Part shown: piece after piece, positions 32,696-41,055 of the stretch
Numbering within the stretch: position 1 is the first letter of the stretch
How the letters are laid out: every line of letters starts with the position of its first letter
Origin: Clostridia bacterium
GTDB lineage: Bacteria > Bacillota > Clostridia > Christensenellales > Borkfalkiaceae
Length of the DNA: 64,000 nucleotides
Assembly (NCBI GenBank): GCA_017473605.1
Contig: JAFUKM010000007.1
Location: 1-64,000 of the forward strand
Direction of reading: 5' to 3'
Notes under the pieces: model-generated
Database searches by the model: none
What the model was told of the DNA's origin: nothing
What the model saw: only the letters and a program-made list of their open reading frames with translations
Made by a program: the position numbers and the translations under genes

Positions 32696-32762
32696 AAGCT
32701 AAATATATGCGGCGTAGGGCGCGTATTATGCAAAACGCGCTCGGCAATCGGTGTAAAAACGT

Positions 32763-32791
32763 TTTACTTTTCTTATGAAAAGTAGTATAAT
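32763..32791 (+). promoter_or_regulatory. Promoter of the metG operon, with a palindrome in the spacer
   Basis: TTTACT-like -35 at about 32763-32768, TATAAT at about 32786-32791. ACTTTTC-TTAT-GAAAAGT (32766-32783) is a perfect palindrome inside the spacer. Confidence 0.55.
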
Positions 32792-32822
32792 AGGGAAGAA
32801 CAAAGCAAAAGGGAGTAAAGGT

Positions 32823-34799
32823 ATGGCAAAAACACCTTATTACATTACGACGGCGATAGCCTACACGTCGGGCAAGCCGCATATCGGAAATACGTACGAA
32901 GCGGTGCTTGCGGACGCAATAGCGCGTTTCAAACGCAAAGAAGGCTACGACGTATTTTTCCAAACGGGCACGGACGAGCACGGTCAAAAAATTCAGGAAA
33001 AAGCAGCTGCGGCAGGCGTTACGCCGCAGGCGTTCGTTGATAACGTCGCGGGCGAAATCCAAGGCATTTGGGATTTGGTGGGTACGTCTTACGATAAATT
33101 TATGCGTACGACGGATAAAGACCACGTAAAACAAGTGTCCAAAATCTTCAAAAAATTCTACGACCAAGGGGATATCTATAAGGGTTACTACGAAGGTATG
33201 TACTGTACGCCTTGCGAAAGCTTTTGGACGGAAAGCCAGCTCGTAGACGGCAAGTGCCCCGATTGCGGACGGGACGTAAAGCCTGCCAAAGAAGAAGCGT
33301 ATTTCTTTAAAATGGGCAAGTATGCGGACAGACTTATCGAACATATCAATACCCATCCGGAATTTATTCAGCCCGTCTCCCGTAAAAACGAGATGATGAA
33401 CAACTTTTTGCTTAAAGGCTTGCAGGATTTGTGCGTATCCCGTACTTCGTTTACTTGGGGCGTTCCCGTGGAATTCGATTCCCGTCACGTAGTGTACGTA
33501 TGGTTGGACGCGCTTACCAACTATATTACGGGTATCGGTTTCGACGCGGACGGCAATCACGGCGAGCGCTACAAAAAGTATTGGCCCGCGGATTTGCATC
33601 TTATCGGCAAGGATATCTTGCGTTTCCACACCATCTATTGGCCCATTTTCCTGATGGCGTTGGGCGAACCGCTCCCCAAACAGGTATTCGGACATCCTTG
33701 GCTGTTGCAGGGCGACGGTAAGATGAGCAAATCGAAAGGGAACGTTATCTATGCGGACGATTTGGCGCGCCTTTTCGGCGTAGACGCCGTGCGCTATTTC
33801 GTGTTGCACGAAATGCCGTTCGATAACGACGGACAAATCACGTGGGAGCTTGTGGCGGAGCGGTTTAATACCGACCTTGCCAACGTGCTTGGCAACCTTG
33901 TCAGCCGTACGGTGGCGATGATAGAAAAATACTTCGGCGGCACGGTGGTAAGAAGCGAAAAGGCAAACGAAGAAGACCCTGATAGCGAATTCAAAGCCAC
34001 CGTATCGGGGGTATCGGCAAAGGTAAAGGCGAAAGCGGACGAACTGCGCATTGCGGACGCGATTTCCGAAATTTTCACGTTGTTTAGAAGAGCGAACAAA
34101 TATATTGACGAAACGATGCCTTGGGCGCTTGCGAAAGACGAGAGCAAGAAAGCGCGTCTTAACGACGTATTGTATAACCTTGCGGAAGCCATCCAAATGG
34201 GCGCGTCGTTGCTTGATAGCTTTATGCCGGAAACGAGCGCAAAGATATTTACGGCGTTCGGGGGAGAGAGCAGAACGCTTGAAGCGTGCGAAAGCTTCGG
34301 CGCAAGAGAAAGCGTAACGGTAACGGCGATTCCGCCGTTGTTTGCGCGTATCGATTTCAAGACGCTTGCACCCGAAATCGAAAAAATCCGTCAGGCGCAA
34401 ATCGCGGCGTTCGAAAAGCCTGCGGAAGCAAAAGAAGAGAAAAAGCAGGAAAAGGAAGAAGAGAAAGTGGATACGATTACGATTGACGATTTTGCAAAAG
34501 TACAGCTTCGAGTAGGCGAGATTATCGCTTGCGAAAAAGTTCCCAAATCGTCCAAGCTCTTGCACGAAACGGTAAAATTCGGCGACGAAATCCGTTCGGT
34601 AGTATCGGGGATAGCGAAACACTATACGCCCGAAGAAATGGTGGGTAAAAAGGTGGTATTCGTTACCAACCTTGCGCCGAGAACGGTATGCGGCGTGCTT
34701 TCCGAAGGTATGATTTTGGCGGCGGAAGACGAAGACGGAACGCTGTCGCTCGTCGTACCCGATAAAGCGGAGCTTAAAAGCGGCGCGAATTTAGGCTAA
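32823..34799 (+). CDS. metG: Methionyl-tRNA synthetase
   Basis: 658 residues. Class I synthetase: PHIGN (19-23), the zinc motif CTPCESF followed by CPDCGRD (about 127-148), KMSKSKGN from about 300, and a C-terminal tRNA-binding EMAP/OB-fold domain (FAKVQLRVGEIIACEKVPKS, then LAPRTVCGVLSEGMILAAE). A Lys/Glu-rich linker joins it. GGGAG precedes ATG 32823. It heads an operon with tatD and a radical SAM gene. Confidence 0.97.
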   Translation: MAKTPYYITTAIAYTSGKPHIGNTYEAVLADAIARFKRKEGYDVFFQTGTDEHGQKIQEKAAAAGVTPQAFVDNVAGEIQGIWDLVGTSYDKFMRTTDKDHVKQVSKIFKKFYDQGDIYKGYYEGMYCTPCESFWTESQLVDGKCPDCGRDVKPAKEEAYFFKMGKYADRLIEHINTHPEFIQPVSRKNEMMNNFLLKGLQDLCVSRTSFTWGVPVEFDSRHVVYVWLDALTNYITGIGFDADGNHGERYKKYWPADLHLIGKDILRFHTIYWPIFLMALGEPLPKQVFGHPWLLQGDGKMSKSKGNVIYADDLARLFGVDAVRYFVLHEMPFDNDGQITWELVAERFNTDLANVLGNLVSRTVAMIEKYFGGTVVRSEKANEEDPDSEFKATVSGVSAKVKAKADELRIADAISEIFTLFRRANKYIDETMPWALAKDESKKARLNDVLYNLAEAIQMGASLLDSFMPETSAKIFTAFGGESRTLEACESFGARESVTVTAIPPLFARIDFKTLAPEIEKIRQAQIAAFEKPAEAKEEKKQEKEEEKVDTITIDDFAKVQLRVGEIIACEKVPKSSKLLHETVKFGDEIRSVVSGIAKHYTPEEMVGKKVVFVTNLAPRTVCGVLSEGMILAAEDEDGTLSLVVPDKAELKSGANLG

Positions 34800-34801
34800 T
34801 T

Positions 34802-35593
34802 ATGTTTATCGACGCGCATTGTCATATCACAGGCGACGAGTTCGAAGAAATAGGCGGCGTAGACGGCGTATTAAAACGCGCGAAAGAACACGGCGTAAGC
34901 AAAATCGTATGCAGCGGCTTCGATTTGGCTTCGTCCAAACGGGCGGCGGAGCTTGCCGAGAAATACGAAGAAGTATATTTTTGCGCGGGCTTTCATCCGA
35001 GCGAACTGCATAAATACCGCGAAGGGGATTTGGACGAAATAGCCGAGCTTTGCAAGCGCCCGAAATGCGTTGCGCTGGGGGAAATCGGGCTTGATTACCA
35101 TTTCGACGACAATCCCCCCAAGGACACGCAAAGGGAGCTGTTTGTTCGCCAGCTTATTTTGGCGGACGAGCTTGGTTTACCCGTCGTCTTGCACAGTCGC
35201 GACGCGGCGGCGGAAACGCTGGAAATTTTAGAAACGCGTCGTAATCTTTTGAAAAAGAGCGGACTTATGCACTGCTATTCGTATTCTCCCGAAATGGCGG
35301 AACGCTTTTTGGAATTGGGCTTGTACTTTTCCTTTGGCGGCCCGTCCACGTTCAAGAACGCGAAAAAGGTATGGGAGAGTATTCAACGAATCCCTGCTCA
35401 CCGCCTTTTATCGGAAACGGATTGTCCGTATTTAACGCCCGTGCCTTTTCGTGGGGAGTTCCCCAACGAGCCGAAAAACGTGAAATACGTCGCCGAACGG
35501 ATAGGCGAGCTGAAAGGTATGACGGTGGACGAAACGGCGAAACAAATAGAAATCAATGTAAAAACTCTGTTTTTCAAGATGAAAGACAGATAA
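34802..35593 (+). CDS. tatD: TatD-family deoxyribonuclease
   Basis: 263 residues, a TIM-barrel metal-dependent 3'-5' DNA exonuclease. Metal ligands: DAHCH (4-8), the Glu of ALGEIGLDYH (about 97), HSRDA, MHCYS and SETDCPYLTP. It begins 2 nt after metG, an order (metG-tatD) common in Bacillota. Confidence 0.95.
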   Translation: MFIDAHCHITGDEFEEIGGVDGVLKRAKEHGVSKIVCSGFDLASSKRAAELAEKYEEVYFCAGFHPSELHKYREGDLDEIAELCKRPKCVALGEIGLDYHFDDNPPKDTQRELFVRQLILADELGLPVVLHSRDAAAETLEILETRRNLLKKSGLMHCYSYSPEMAERFLELGLYFSFGGPSTFKNAKKVWESIQRIPAHRLLSETDCPYLTPVPFRGEFPNEPKNVKYVAERIGELKGMTVDETAKQIEINVKTLFFKMKDR

Positions 35594-35604
35594 AGGATAA
35601 CAAA

Positions 35605-36498
35605 ATGGAAGAGAATAAAAATATTCCCCCGAAAACGCTTAACGGCGCGAATGCGGTCAACAACGTCAATGCCGCAAACGGCGGACGTCGCAGACGCAAG
35701 AAAAAGCATAAGAGTGGCGGTGGGAACAATCAACCCCAACAAAACGCGCAAAATCAACAAGCGCAACAAACGCAACAAAAAGCGCAACAGGCGCAAAATA
35801 CTCCCAAGCAAAATAACCAAGGGAACAAGAATAAACAACAAAACCAAAGCAAGAACAAGCCACAAAACCAAAACAAGGACGAAAACCGCAAGGATACGTA
35901 CGCGTATGTTTTGGACGGCAACTTGTATATCAATTTGACGAATAAATGCTCGAACGGCTGCGATTTTTGCGTACGGAACGAGCGCACGAGCTATTACGGG
36001 CATTATTTATGGCTCAAACACGGCGAGCCGAGCGCGGAGAAAGTGATAGCCGCGGTCAACGCTTTGGGGGATATTACGAAATTCAAGGAAGCGGTATTTT
36101 GCGGTTTTGGCGAACCCACGTACAAGGTGGAAGAAATGCTTGCGCTTTGCGATTATTTCCACGGTAAGGGCTTAAAAACGCGATTGAATACGAACGGGCA
36201 AGGCAACCTTATCAATAAACGGGATATCGTACCCGATTTGAAGGGGAAAATCGATTTGGTCAACATTTCGCTGAACGCGTCTTGCGCGGAGAAATATCAA
36301 AAAATTTGCCGCTCGCAGTTTAGAGAATTGGCGTTCGACGCGATTATCGAATTTGCAAGGGTATGCAAACGCAACGGCGTAGCGTGTCGGTTTTCGATAG
36401 TCGATTGTATCGGGGAAGAAGAAGTGGAAGCGTGCAAAAAGCTCGCCCACAGCGTGAATATCCCGTTGTATATCCGCGATTATATCACCGACTCCTAA
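35605..36498 (+). CDS. TatD-associated radical SAM protein with a Gln/Asn/Lys-rich N-terminal tail
   Basis: 297 residues. The 4Fe-4S motif CSNGCDFC (Cys115, 119, 122) and GFGEPTY, NTNGQG, NISLNA motifs place it in the radical SAM superfamily; position after tatD identifies the TatD-associated subgroup, whose reaction is unknown. Residues about 1-95 are low-complexity: a basic RRRRKKKH patch, then repeated QQ, NQ and NK. Such an extension is not usual for this family and looks disordered. AAGGA precedes ATG 35605; earlier in-frame starts lie inside tatD. It ends at repeat family 1 copy d. Confidence 0.88.
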   Translation: MEENKNIPPKTLNGANAVNNVNAANGGRRRRKKKHKSGGGNNQPQQNAQNQQAQQTQQKAQQAQNTPKQNNQGNKNKQQNQSKNKPQNQNKDENRKDTYAYVLDGNLYINLTNKCSNGCDFCVRNERTSYYGHYLWLKHGEPSAEKVIAAVNALGDITKFKEAVFCGFGEPTYKVEEMLALCDYFHGKGLKTRLNTNGQGNLINKRDIVPDLKGKIDLVNISLNASCAEKYQKICRSQFRELAFDAIIEFARVCKRNGVACRFSIVDCIGEEEVEACKKLAHSVNIPLYIRDYITDS

Positions 36499-36550
36499 GC
36501 GGTGAGCCACCGCTGGCAAGTTTTTCCATCTTTCGGTATCGCTTAGATGT
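36499..36550 (+). repeat. Dispersed repeat family 1, copy d
   Basis: GCGGTGAGCCACCGC hairpin directly after the TAA stop, then TGGCAAGTTTTTCCATC and a CATCT...AGATG closing pair. Confidence 0.75.
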
Positions 36551-36571
36551 AACGGTATTATAGACGAGGAG

Positions 36572-36702
36572 TCAAGAGGCATAGTCTCTTGCGGATTGTA
36601 AAGGCGGAGTCTTTACGACACTCTGTCAAGAGCCGCCGATAGGCGGAATATAGCCTTCCCAAAAGCAAAACGCAGTTTTGCGTTATAACGCCGTTAGGCG
36701 TT
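36572..36702 (+). repeat. Mosaic multi-hairpin repeat (family 2), copy b
   Basis: AAGAGG-CATAG-TCTCTT; GTAAAGGC-GGA-GTCTTTAC; CCGCC-GATA-GGCGG; GCAAAAC-GCA-GTTTTGC; AACGCC-GTTA-GGCGTT. The same module order as copy a with changed but still paired stems. It follows repeat family 1 copy d and precedes rsmA. Confidence 0.78.
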
Positions 36703-36751
36703 TAATATTTCACGAAATACTAATTCCATAATAAATAACAGGAAATCAGCT

Positions 36752-37591
36752 ATGCAAGACCTTCGTTCCGTGTTGCAAAAGCACGGCTTTCAATTCAAAA
36801 AGCAGTTCGGACAGAACTTCATATCGGATACCAACCTGCTTTCGTCAATCGTCACGGCGTCGGGGATAGATAAGGATACGACGGTGGTGGAAATCGGTTG
36901 CGGGGCGGGTACGCTCACACGCGCGATAGCCGAGCAAGCGAAAAAGGTATACGCCTTCGACGTGGATAAAGATTTGCAGCCCGTTTTGGCGGAAACGCTG
37001 TCGGGCTTGGATAATGTGGAAGTCATTTTCCGCGATTTCAATAAAATCGATTTGAAAGCGTTTGAGGAAGAAATCGGGGAATACACGGTGGTGGCGAATT
37101 TACCCTATTATATTACGACGCCGCTTGTTACCAAACTCTTGGAAGAAGGGGAGAAGGTGCAGGGGCTTTCGATAATGGTGCAGGAAGAAGTGGCGGAGCG
37201 TTTTTGCGCAAAGGAAGACACGCCCGAGTACGGCGCGATAACGGCAGGGATAGCGTTAAAGGGTAGCGCGAAAATCGTGAAAAGAGTATCGAGAAATCTC
37301 TTTTATCCCCGTCCCAACGTCGATTCTGCGGTGGTGAAAATCACGTTCGAGCGTGGGCGGATTTCAGTAAAGAGCGAAAAGGCGTACCGCCAAACGGTAA
37401 AATGCGCCTTTCTCAATCGGAGAAAGACGTTGGAAAACAATATCGTCAATTATTTCAAAACGGATAGAGAAAAGGCAAAAACGGTGCTTGAAAAAGCAGG
37501 CGTAGCGGAAAAGGCGCGCGGAGAAACGTTATCGCCAGAAAGACTTGCGTTGCTTTCGGACACATTGATAGAAGAAGGCTTGTTACAATAA
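36752..37591 (+). CDS. rsmA: 16S rRNA (adenine-1518/1519) dimethyltransferase
   Basis: 279 residues (KsgA). It dimethylates the two adenines of the helix 45 loop in 16S rRNA. FKKQFGQNFISD, SAM-binding VVEIGCGAGTLT (about 47-58) and the catalytic NLPYYITTPLV (about 115-125) are conserved. The final third carries CAFLNRRKTLENN of the C-terminal domain. AGGAA lies before ATG 36752. It ends in a strong terminator. Confidence 0.97.
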   Translation: MQDLRSVLQKHGFQFKKQFGQNFISDTNLLSSIVTASGIDKDTTVVEIGCGAGTLTRAIAEQAKKVYAFDVDKDLQPVLAETLSGLDNVEVIFRDFNKIDLKAFEEEIGEYTVVANLPYYITTPLVTKLLEEGEKVQGLSIMVQEEVAERFCAKEDTPEYGAITAGIALKGSAKIVKRVSRNLFYPRPNVDSAVVKITFERGRISVKSEKAYRQTVKCAFLNRRKTLENNIVNYFKTDREKAKTVLEKAGVAEKARGETLSPERLALLSDTLIEEGLLQ

Positions 37592-37594
37592 GAA

Positions 37595-37627
37595 AAACGG
37601 CGTACGCAAATTGCGTACGCCGTTTTT
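37595..37627. terminator. Terminator of rsmA, possibly bidirectional
   Basis: AACGGCGTACGCAA pairs with TTGCGTACGCCGTT, then TTTTT. Confidence 0.9.
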
Positions 37628-37633
37628 TTACGC

Positions 37634-38137
37634 TCAAATCAATAAAAACAATCCGCAGGCAAGCCCCACGAAAATACCGCCGATAAGGTCGGTGGGGTAA
37701 TGTAACCCAAGCGCGAAACGGATAAAACAAAGGATAAGCCCAAGCGGCATTAAAGCGATACCTGCCCATGCCAAATACGGTAAAAATACGCTGGCAATGA
37801 CGAACGCGCAAGCTACGTGTCGGCTGGGGAAAGACTCTTTATCCTTGCTTTTTTTATGCAAAATCGGGTCGATATTCGCGCCGTGTTCGCTATATGGGCG
37901 CGGACGGTTTATAAGCACGCGTAAAACGCTTACGACAAGTAGACAAAAGGCAGGGATAGCGAAAATTTTAATAATATCCTTTGTGCCGAATAAGAAAAAG
38001 GAAGCGATACAAAGCGCGAAATAGGCAAGGAAAAACGTCCCCGTAACCAAGTGATTGGAAAGGAGCAAGCATTTTTTTGCGATAGGTCGGGCGTTAAAAA
38101 ACGCCGCCGTTTTTTCGTAAGCGGATTTGTACGTCAT
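37634..38137 (-). CDS. PAP2-family phosphatase
   Basis: 167 residues, membrane protein of the phosphatidic acid phosphatase type 2 superfamily (undecaprenyl pyrophosphate or lipid phosphate phosphatase). The catalytic triad motifs are visible: INRPRPYSEHG, SFPSRHVACAF and GLHYPTDLIGG. About four to five hydrophobic helices. It starts at ATG 38137; a full promoter (TTGATA-N17-TATACT) ends 6 nt before it and there is no Shine-Dalgarno, so the mRNA should be leaderless. Confidence 0.88.
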   Translation of the reverse strand: MTYKSAYEKTAAFFNARPIAKKCLLLSNHLVTGTFFLAYFALCIASFFLFGTKDIIKIFAIPAFCLLVVSVLRVLINRPRPYSEHGANIDPILHKKSKDKESFPSRHVACAFVIASVFLPYLAWAGIALMPLGLILCFIRFALGLHYPTDLIGGIFVGLACGLFLLI

Positions 38138-38143
38138 AGTATC

Positions 38144-38172
38144 AGTATAGCATAAAAACACAAGAATATCAA
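38144..38172 (-). promoter_or_regulatory. Leaderless promoter of the PAP2 gene
   Basis: Minus strand TTGATA (38172-38167), 17 nt, TATACT (38149-38144), 6 nt, ATG at 38137. Confidence 0.8.
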
Positions 38173-38175
38173 GCA

Positions 38176-38214
38176 AAAAGAAAGCCTTTCGGAGGGGGTA
38201 TCCGAAAGGCTTTT
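38176..38214 (-). terminator. Terminator of the EF-G-like gene
   Basis: Minus strand GCCTTTCGGA, loop of 7, TCCGAAAGGC, then TTTCTTTTT. The PAP2 promoter lies just beyond. Confidence 0.8.
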
Positions 38215-38229
38215 CCGACGGCAAAAGAC

Positions 38230-40287
38230 TTACGCCTTTTGCGCGTCTGAAATGATTTTATCGACGAGATTGAACGGTACTTCTTCATACCCAAGGAATT
38301 CGGAAACGAACTTACCGCTGCCGCGCGTAAGCGAACGCAATTCCATCGTATATTCCATAATTTCCGCCAAAGGCACTTCCGCGGTAATAATCGAGTTCTT
38401 GCCTTCCGCGTCCGTACCCATAATACGTCCCCTGCGCTTGTTGATATCCCCCATAACGTCGCCGAGATAATCGGAAGGGATAGCAATCTTCAAACGCTGA
38501 ATCGGCTCTAAAAGTACGGGTTTGGCGTTCTTCAAGCCTTCTTTATAGGCAATCGCCGCCGCCATTTTAAACGAGAGTTCGTTGGAATCGACGTCGTGAT
38601 AGCTGCCGTCGTAAAGCACGGCTTTCACGCCTACAACGGGATAGCCTGCCAACGGGCCGTTCGCCAGGCACTCGCGCAAGCCTTTTTCGACTGCGGGGAA
38701 GTAGTTTTTCGGTACGGCGCCGCCCACCACTTCTTCATCGAATACGAAATCTTCTTCGCAAGGGGAGAAACGGATTTTCACGTGTCCGTATTGTCCGTGT
38801 CCGCCCGATTGTTTCTTGTGTTTGCCTTCCGCGTCCGCATTGCCGCGGATGGTTTCGCGGTACGCCACGCGCGGCGAAGAGAGCTTGATGTCCACGCCGT
38901 AACGCGCCTTTACTTTCTTCACGAGCATTTCCAGTTGTACGTCGCCTTGACCGCCAAGGAGCAATTCGCCCGTTTCCGTGTTCTTTTCCACGGAGAAAGT
39001 ATAATCTTCTTCGGCAAGCTTCGCAAGCCCTGCGAAAATCTTATCTTCTTCGCCTTTCTTTTCCGCGCTCACCGCCATAAACAGGGTGGGCTTGGGGAAA
39101 TGGATAGGGGTAAAGCGCACTTTTGCGTTGATATCGCAAAGCGTGTCGCCCGTGTTGGTATTGCCGAGTTTGTTTACCGCGCCGATATCGCCCGCGCCGA
39201 GTTCGTCCACGGGTTCCATCTTCTTGCCGCGAAGCAGGTATACTTGCCCGATACGTTCTTCGCACTCGGTATTCGAGTTCCAAACGGTAGAGCCGCTTTT
39301 CAGCGTTCCGCGGAAGCTCTTAATATAGGAAAGCTTGCCCGAGAAGGGGTCGATAACGGTTTTGAATACTTGCGCGGCGAACGGCGCGTCTTCCAAGGTA
39401 CGGAGCGACATCATCTTATCCGTTTGCAAATCTTCCGCCATCGTGTTCAAGCGTTCGCGCGCTTGGGGCATATAGGTAACGATTTCGTTCAAAAGGTTGA
39501 TAACGCCGCGGTTTTGAAGCGCCGAGCCTGCCATAACGGGAATCGTATTAACGGAAGCGATACCCATACGAATACCGCGTATCGTTTCTTCGCGAGTCAA
39601 ATCGCCCGTTTCGAAATATTTATCGAGTAAGATTTCGTCGTTTTCGGCAGCCGTTTCCATAAGGCTTTGTTTCATTTCTTCCACGGCGCCTTTCATATCG
39701 TCGGGGATAGGAATTTCCTGCGGTCCGCCTTCCTTAAATAAATACGCGCGTTCTTGCAAAGCGTTGATACAGCCCTGCATCTTGCCGTTTTCCATAATAG
39801 GAATTTGAATAGGGGCAAGTTTCCCCGCATATTTCGCGCGGAGCGCGGCAACCGTACCCAAATAATCGGCGTTTTCCTTATCCATACCGTTGATGAAGAT
39901 AATCAGCGGTTTACCGAGTTTTAAGCAATAATCGACGATAGATTCTGCGCCGATAGGCAAAACGCCGTTAGCGCCGATAACGAGAAGCGCCCCGCCGGCA
40001 GCGCGTAAACCTTCGCTTCGTTCGCCTTCGAAATCGTAATAACCGGGCAAATCGAGCAAGTTCACTTTTACGTCTTTCCAAACGAGATGAGAAGCGGACG
40101 TATAGATAGACATTTTTTTCGCTTTTTCCAAGTCGTCGTAATCGGAAACGGTAGTGCCGTCGAGCACTTTCCCCATACGGTCAATCGCGCCGCCGTTGAA
40201 GAGCATAGCTTCGCAAAGAGTCGTTTTTCCTTCGCCGCTATGGCCCACGATGGCAATGTTACGGATGTTTTCGCCTTGAAATTTCAT
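38230..40287 (-). CDS. Elongation factor G-like translational GTPase (EF-G paralogue)
   Basis: 685 residues with EF-G domain order: P-loop GHSGEGKTTL (14-23), GTPase domain, domain II (PFAAQVFKTVIDPFSGKLSY), domain IV (GGHGQYGHVKIRF) and domain V. It differs from true EF-G in the G3 motif (DLPGYYDF for DTPGHVDF) and G4 (NGMD for NKMD), as in the EF-G-like paralogues of Bacillota, whose role is unclear. Lack of neighbouring rps/tuf genes also argues for the paralogue. GGGGG precedes the start. Confidence 0.9.
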   Translation of the reverse strand: MKFQGENIRNIAIVGHSGEGKTTLCEAMLFNGGAIDRMGKVLDGTTVSDYDDLEKAKKMSIYTSASHLVWKDVKVNLLDLPGYYDFEGERSEGLRAAGGALLVIGANGVLPIGAESIVDYCLKLGKPLIIFINGMDKENADYLGTVAALRAKYAGKLAPIQIPIMENGKMQGCINALQERAYLFKEGGPQEIPIPDDMKGAVEEMKQSLMETAAENDEILLDKYFETGDLTREETIRGIRMGIASVNTIPVMAGSALQNRGVINLLNEIVTYMPQARERLNTMAEDLQTDKMMSLRTLEDAPFAAQVFKTVIDPFSGKLSYIKSFRGTLKSGSTVWNSNTECEERIGQVYLLRGKKMEPVDELGAGDIGAVNKLGNTNTGDTLCDINAKVRFTPIHFPKPTLFMAVSAEKKGEEDKIFAGLAKLAEEDYTFSVEKNTETGELLLGGQGDVQLEMLVKKVKARYGVDIKLSSPRVAYRETIRGNADAEGKHKKQSGGHGQYGHVKIRFSPCEEDFVFDEEVVGGAVPKNYFPAVEKGLRECLANGPLAGYPVVGVKAVLYDGSYHDVDSNELSFKMAAAIAYKEGLKNAKPVLLEPIQRLKIAIPSDYLGDVMGDINKRRGRIMGTDAEGKNSIITAEVPLAEIMEYTMELRSLTRGSGKFVSEFLGYEEVPFNLVDKIISDAQKA

Positions 40288-40363
40288 AAAATAATACCCC
40301 CAAGTTTTGGTCTAAATGTTCTTTTGCAACGAAAAATCGTATATTCGATGAAAAGTTTTAACT

Positions 40364-40392
40364 ATTATAATATAAATCGTAACAAAATTCAA
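40364..40392 (-). promoter_or_regulatory. Promoter of the EF-G-like gene
   Basis: Minus strand TTGAAT (40392-40387), 17 nt, TATAAT (40369-40364). Confidence 0.75.
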
Positions 40393-40433
40393 GGGGTTTT
40401 GGAAAAAAAGTCCTGTATCCTCGGAAAAAAATA

Positions 40434-40712
40434 TTAAACTTGAAATTCCATAAGCTCAAAAGCGAGCCAAAACCCCGTTTTAAATCCGTTAAAGTACGCG
40501 CGTTCCAAGAGCAAGCCCATAAACCCGCTCTCGGCGATGTAGTAATTGTCAAAAAGGTTGTGTTGTTGTTCGGAGAAAGTGTTTTCGAGTTCTTCGTGCG
40601 CCTTTGCCATATCGCGATACTCTGTGGTGTTAAAGAACTCTTTTGTGGACTTGTCGGCTTCGCCGAAATTCCCGTGGTATAAATGGTGTAAGATGTTTTT
40701 AGAATTGTTCAT
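40434..40712 (-). CDS. Small protein, DUF6809-like
   Basis: 92 residues, soluble, helical. NILHHLYHGNFGEADKSTKE, then YRDMAKAHEELENTFSE and AYFNGFKTGFWLAFELM resemble a family of Clostridia proteins (LKQLYxGxIxPxE...YREL...YGFRLGARLM) known only as a domain of unknown function; recognised from memory. AAAGGAG precedes ATG 40712. Its only visible promoter is the operator-controlled one at 40922-40950, beyond a mosaic repeat. Confidence 0.75.
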   Translation of the reverse strand: MNNSKNILHHLYHGNFGEADKSTKEFFNTTEYRDMAKAHEELENTFSEQQHNLFDNYYIAESGFMGLLLERAYFNGFKTGFWLAFELMEFQV

Positions 40713-40735
40713 AGTAACTCCTTTTAATATTTGGG

Positions 40736-40880
40736 GTTAAGGGGCATAGTCCCTTATGGGGTGTAGGGGCAACGCCCTTACGACGCTCTGTCAAGAGCCG
40801 CCGTTCGGCGGAAGCAGCCCTAATAAAGAAAAGCGGAGCTTTTCGCCTTTCGCCCTTTGGGCGATTTTGCGGTAAACGCA
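40736..40880 (+). repeat. Mosaic multi-hairpin repeat (family 2), copy c
   Basis: AAGGGG-CATAG-TCCCTT; GTAGGGGC-AAC-GCCCTTAC; CCGCC-GTTC-GGCGG; AAAAGC-GGA-GCTTTT; CGCCC-TTT-GGGCG; TTGCGGTAAACGC. It lies between the minus promoter at 40922 and the gene at 40434, so it is probably transcribed as that gene's leader. Confidence 0.8.
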
Positions 40881-40900
40881 TAGACAAAAATATTAATCCT

Positions 40901-40977
40901 CCACAAATATGTGGTAAAAATATTATAATCCACAAAAATGTGGAAGTCAAGCATTTTCAACAAATTTGTGGTAAAAT
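40901..40977. promoter_or_regulatory. Divergent promoters with three operator palindromes
   Basis: CCACAAATATGTGG (40901-40914), CCACAAAAATGTGG (40930-40943) and CAACAAATTTGTGG (40958-40971), spaced 29 and 28 bp. The minus promoter is TTGACT (40950-40945), 17 nt, TATAAT (40927-40922), and copy 2 fills its spacer. The plus promoter has -10 TAAAAT (40972-40977) with copy 3 in its spacer and a weak -35. The XRE genes at 41030 and 41256 are the likely source of the repressor. Confidence 0.78.
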
Positions 40978-40998
40978 TATTTTTAAGGAGTGAAATGT

Positions 40999-41055
40999 AT
41001 GAACTACGGAGATGCAAGGAGAAAAAATTATGATTACGTTAGTGGAAATATCCAA
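40999..41055 (+). pseudogene. Duplicated gene start, probable remnant
   Basis: ATGAACTACGGAGATGCAA at 40999-41017 repeats the first 19 bases of the XRE gene at 41256. Here the frame runs for only 18 codons before a stop. AAGGAG precedes it. It is best read as a leftover of a tandem duplication or as a tiny leader frame overlapping the next gene. Confidence 0.4.

Noticed and set aside
32631..34622. A 663-codon minus frame opposite metG
   Set aside because: Same kind of antisense shadow; metG has all synthetase motifs and a promoter.
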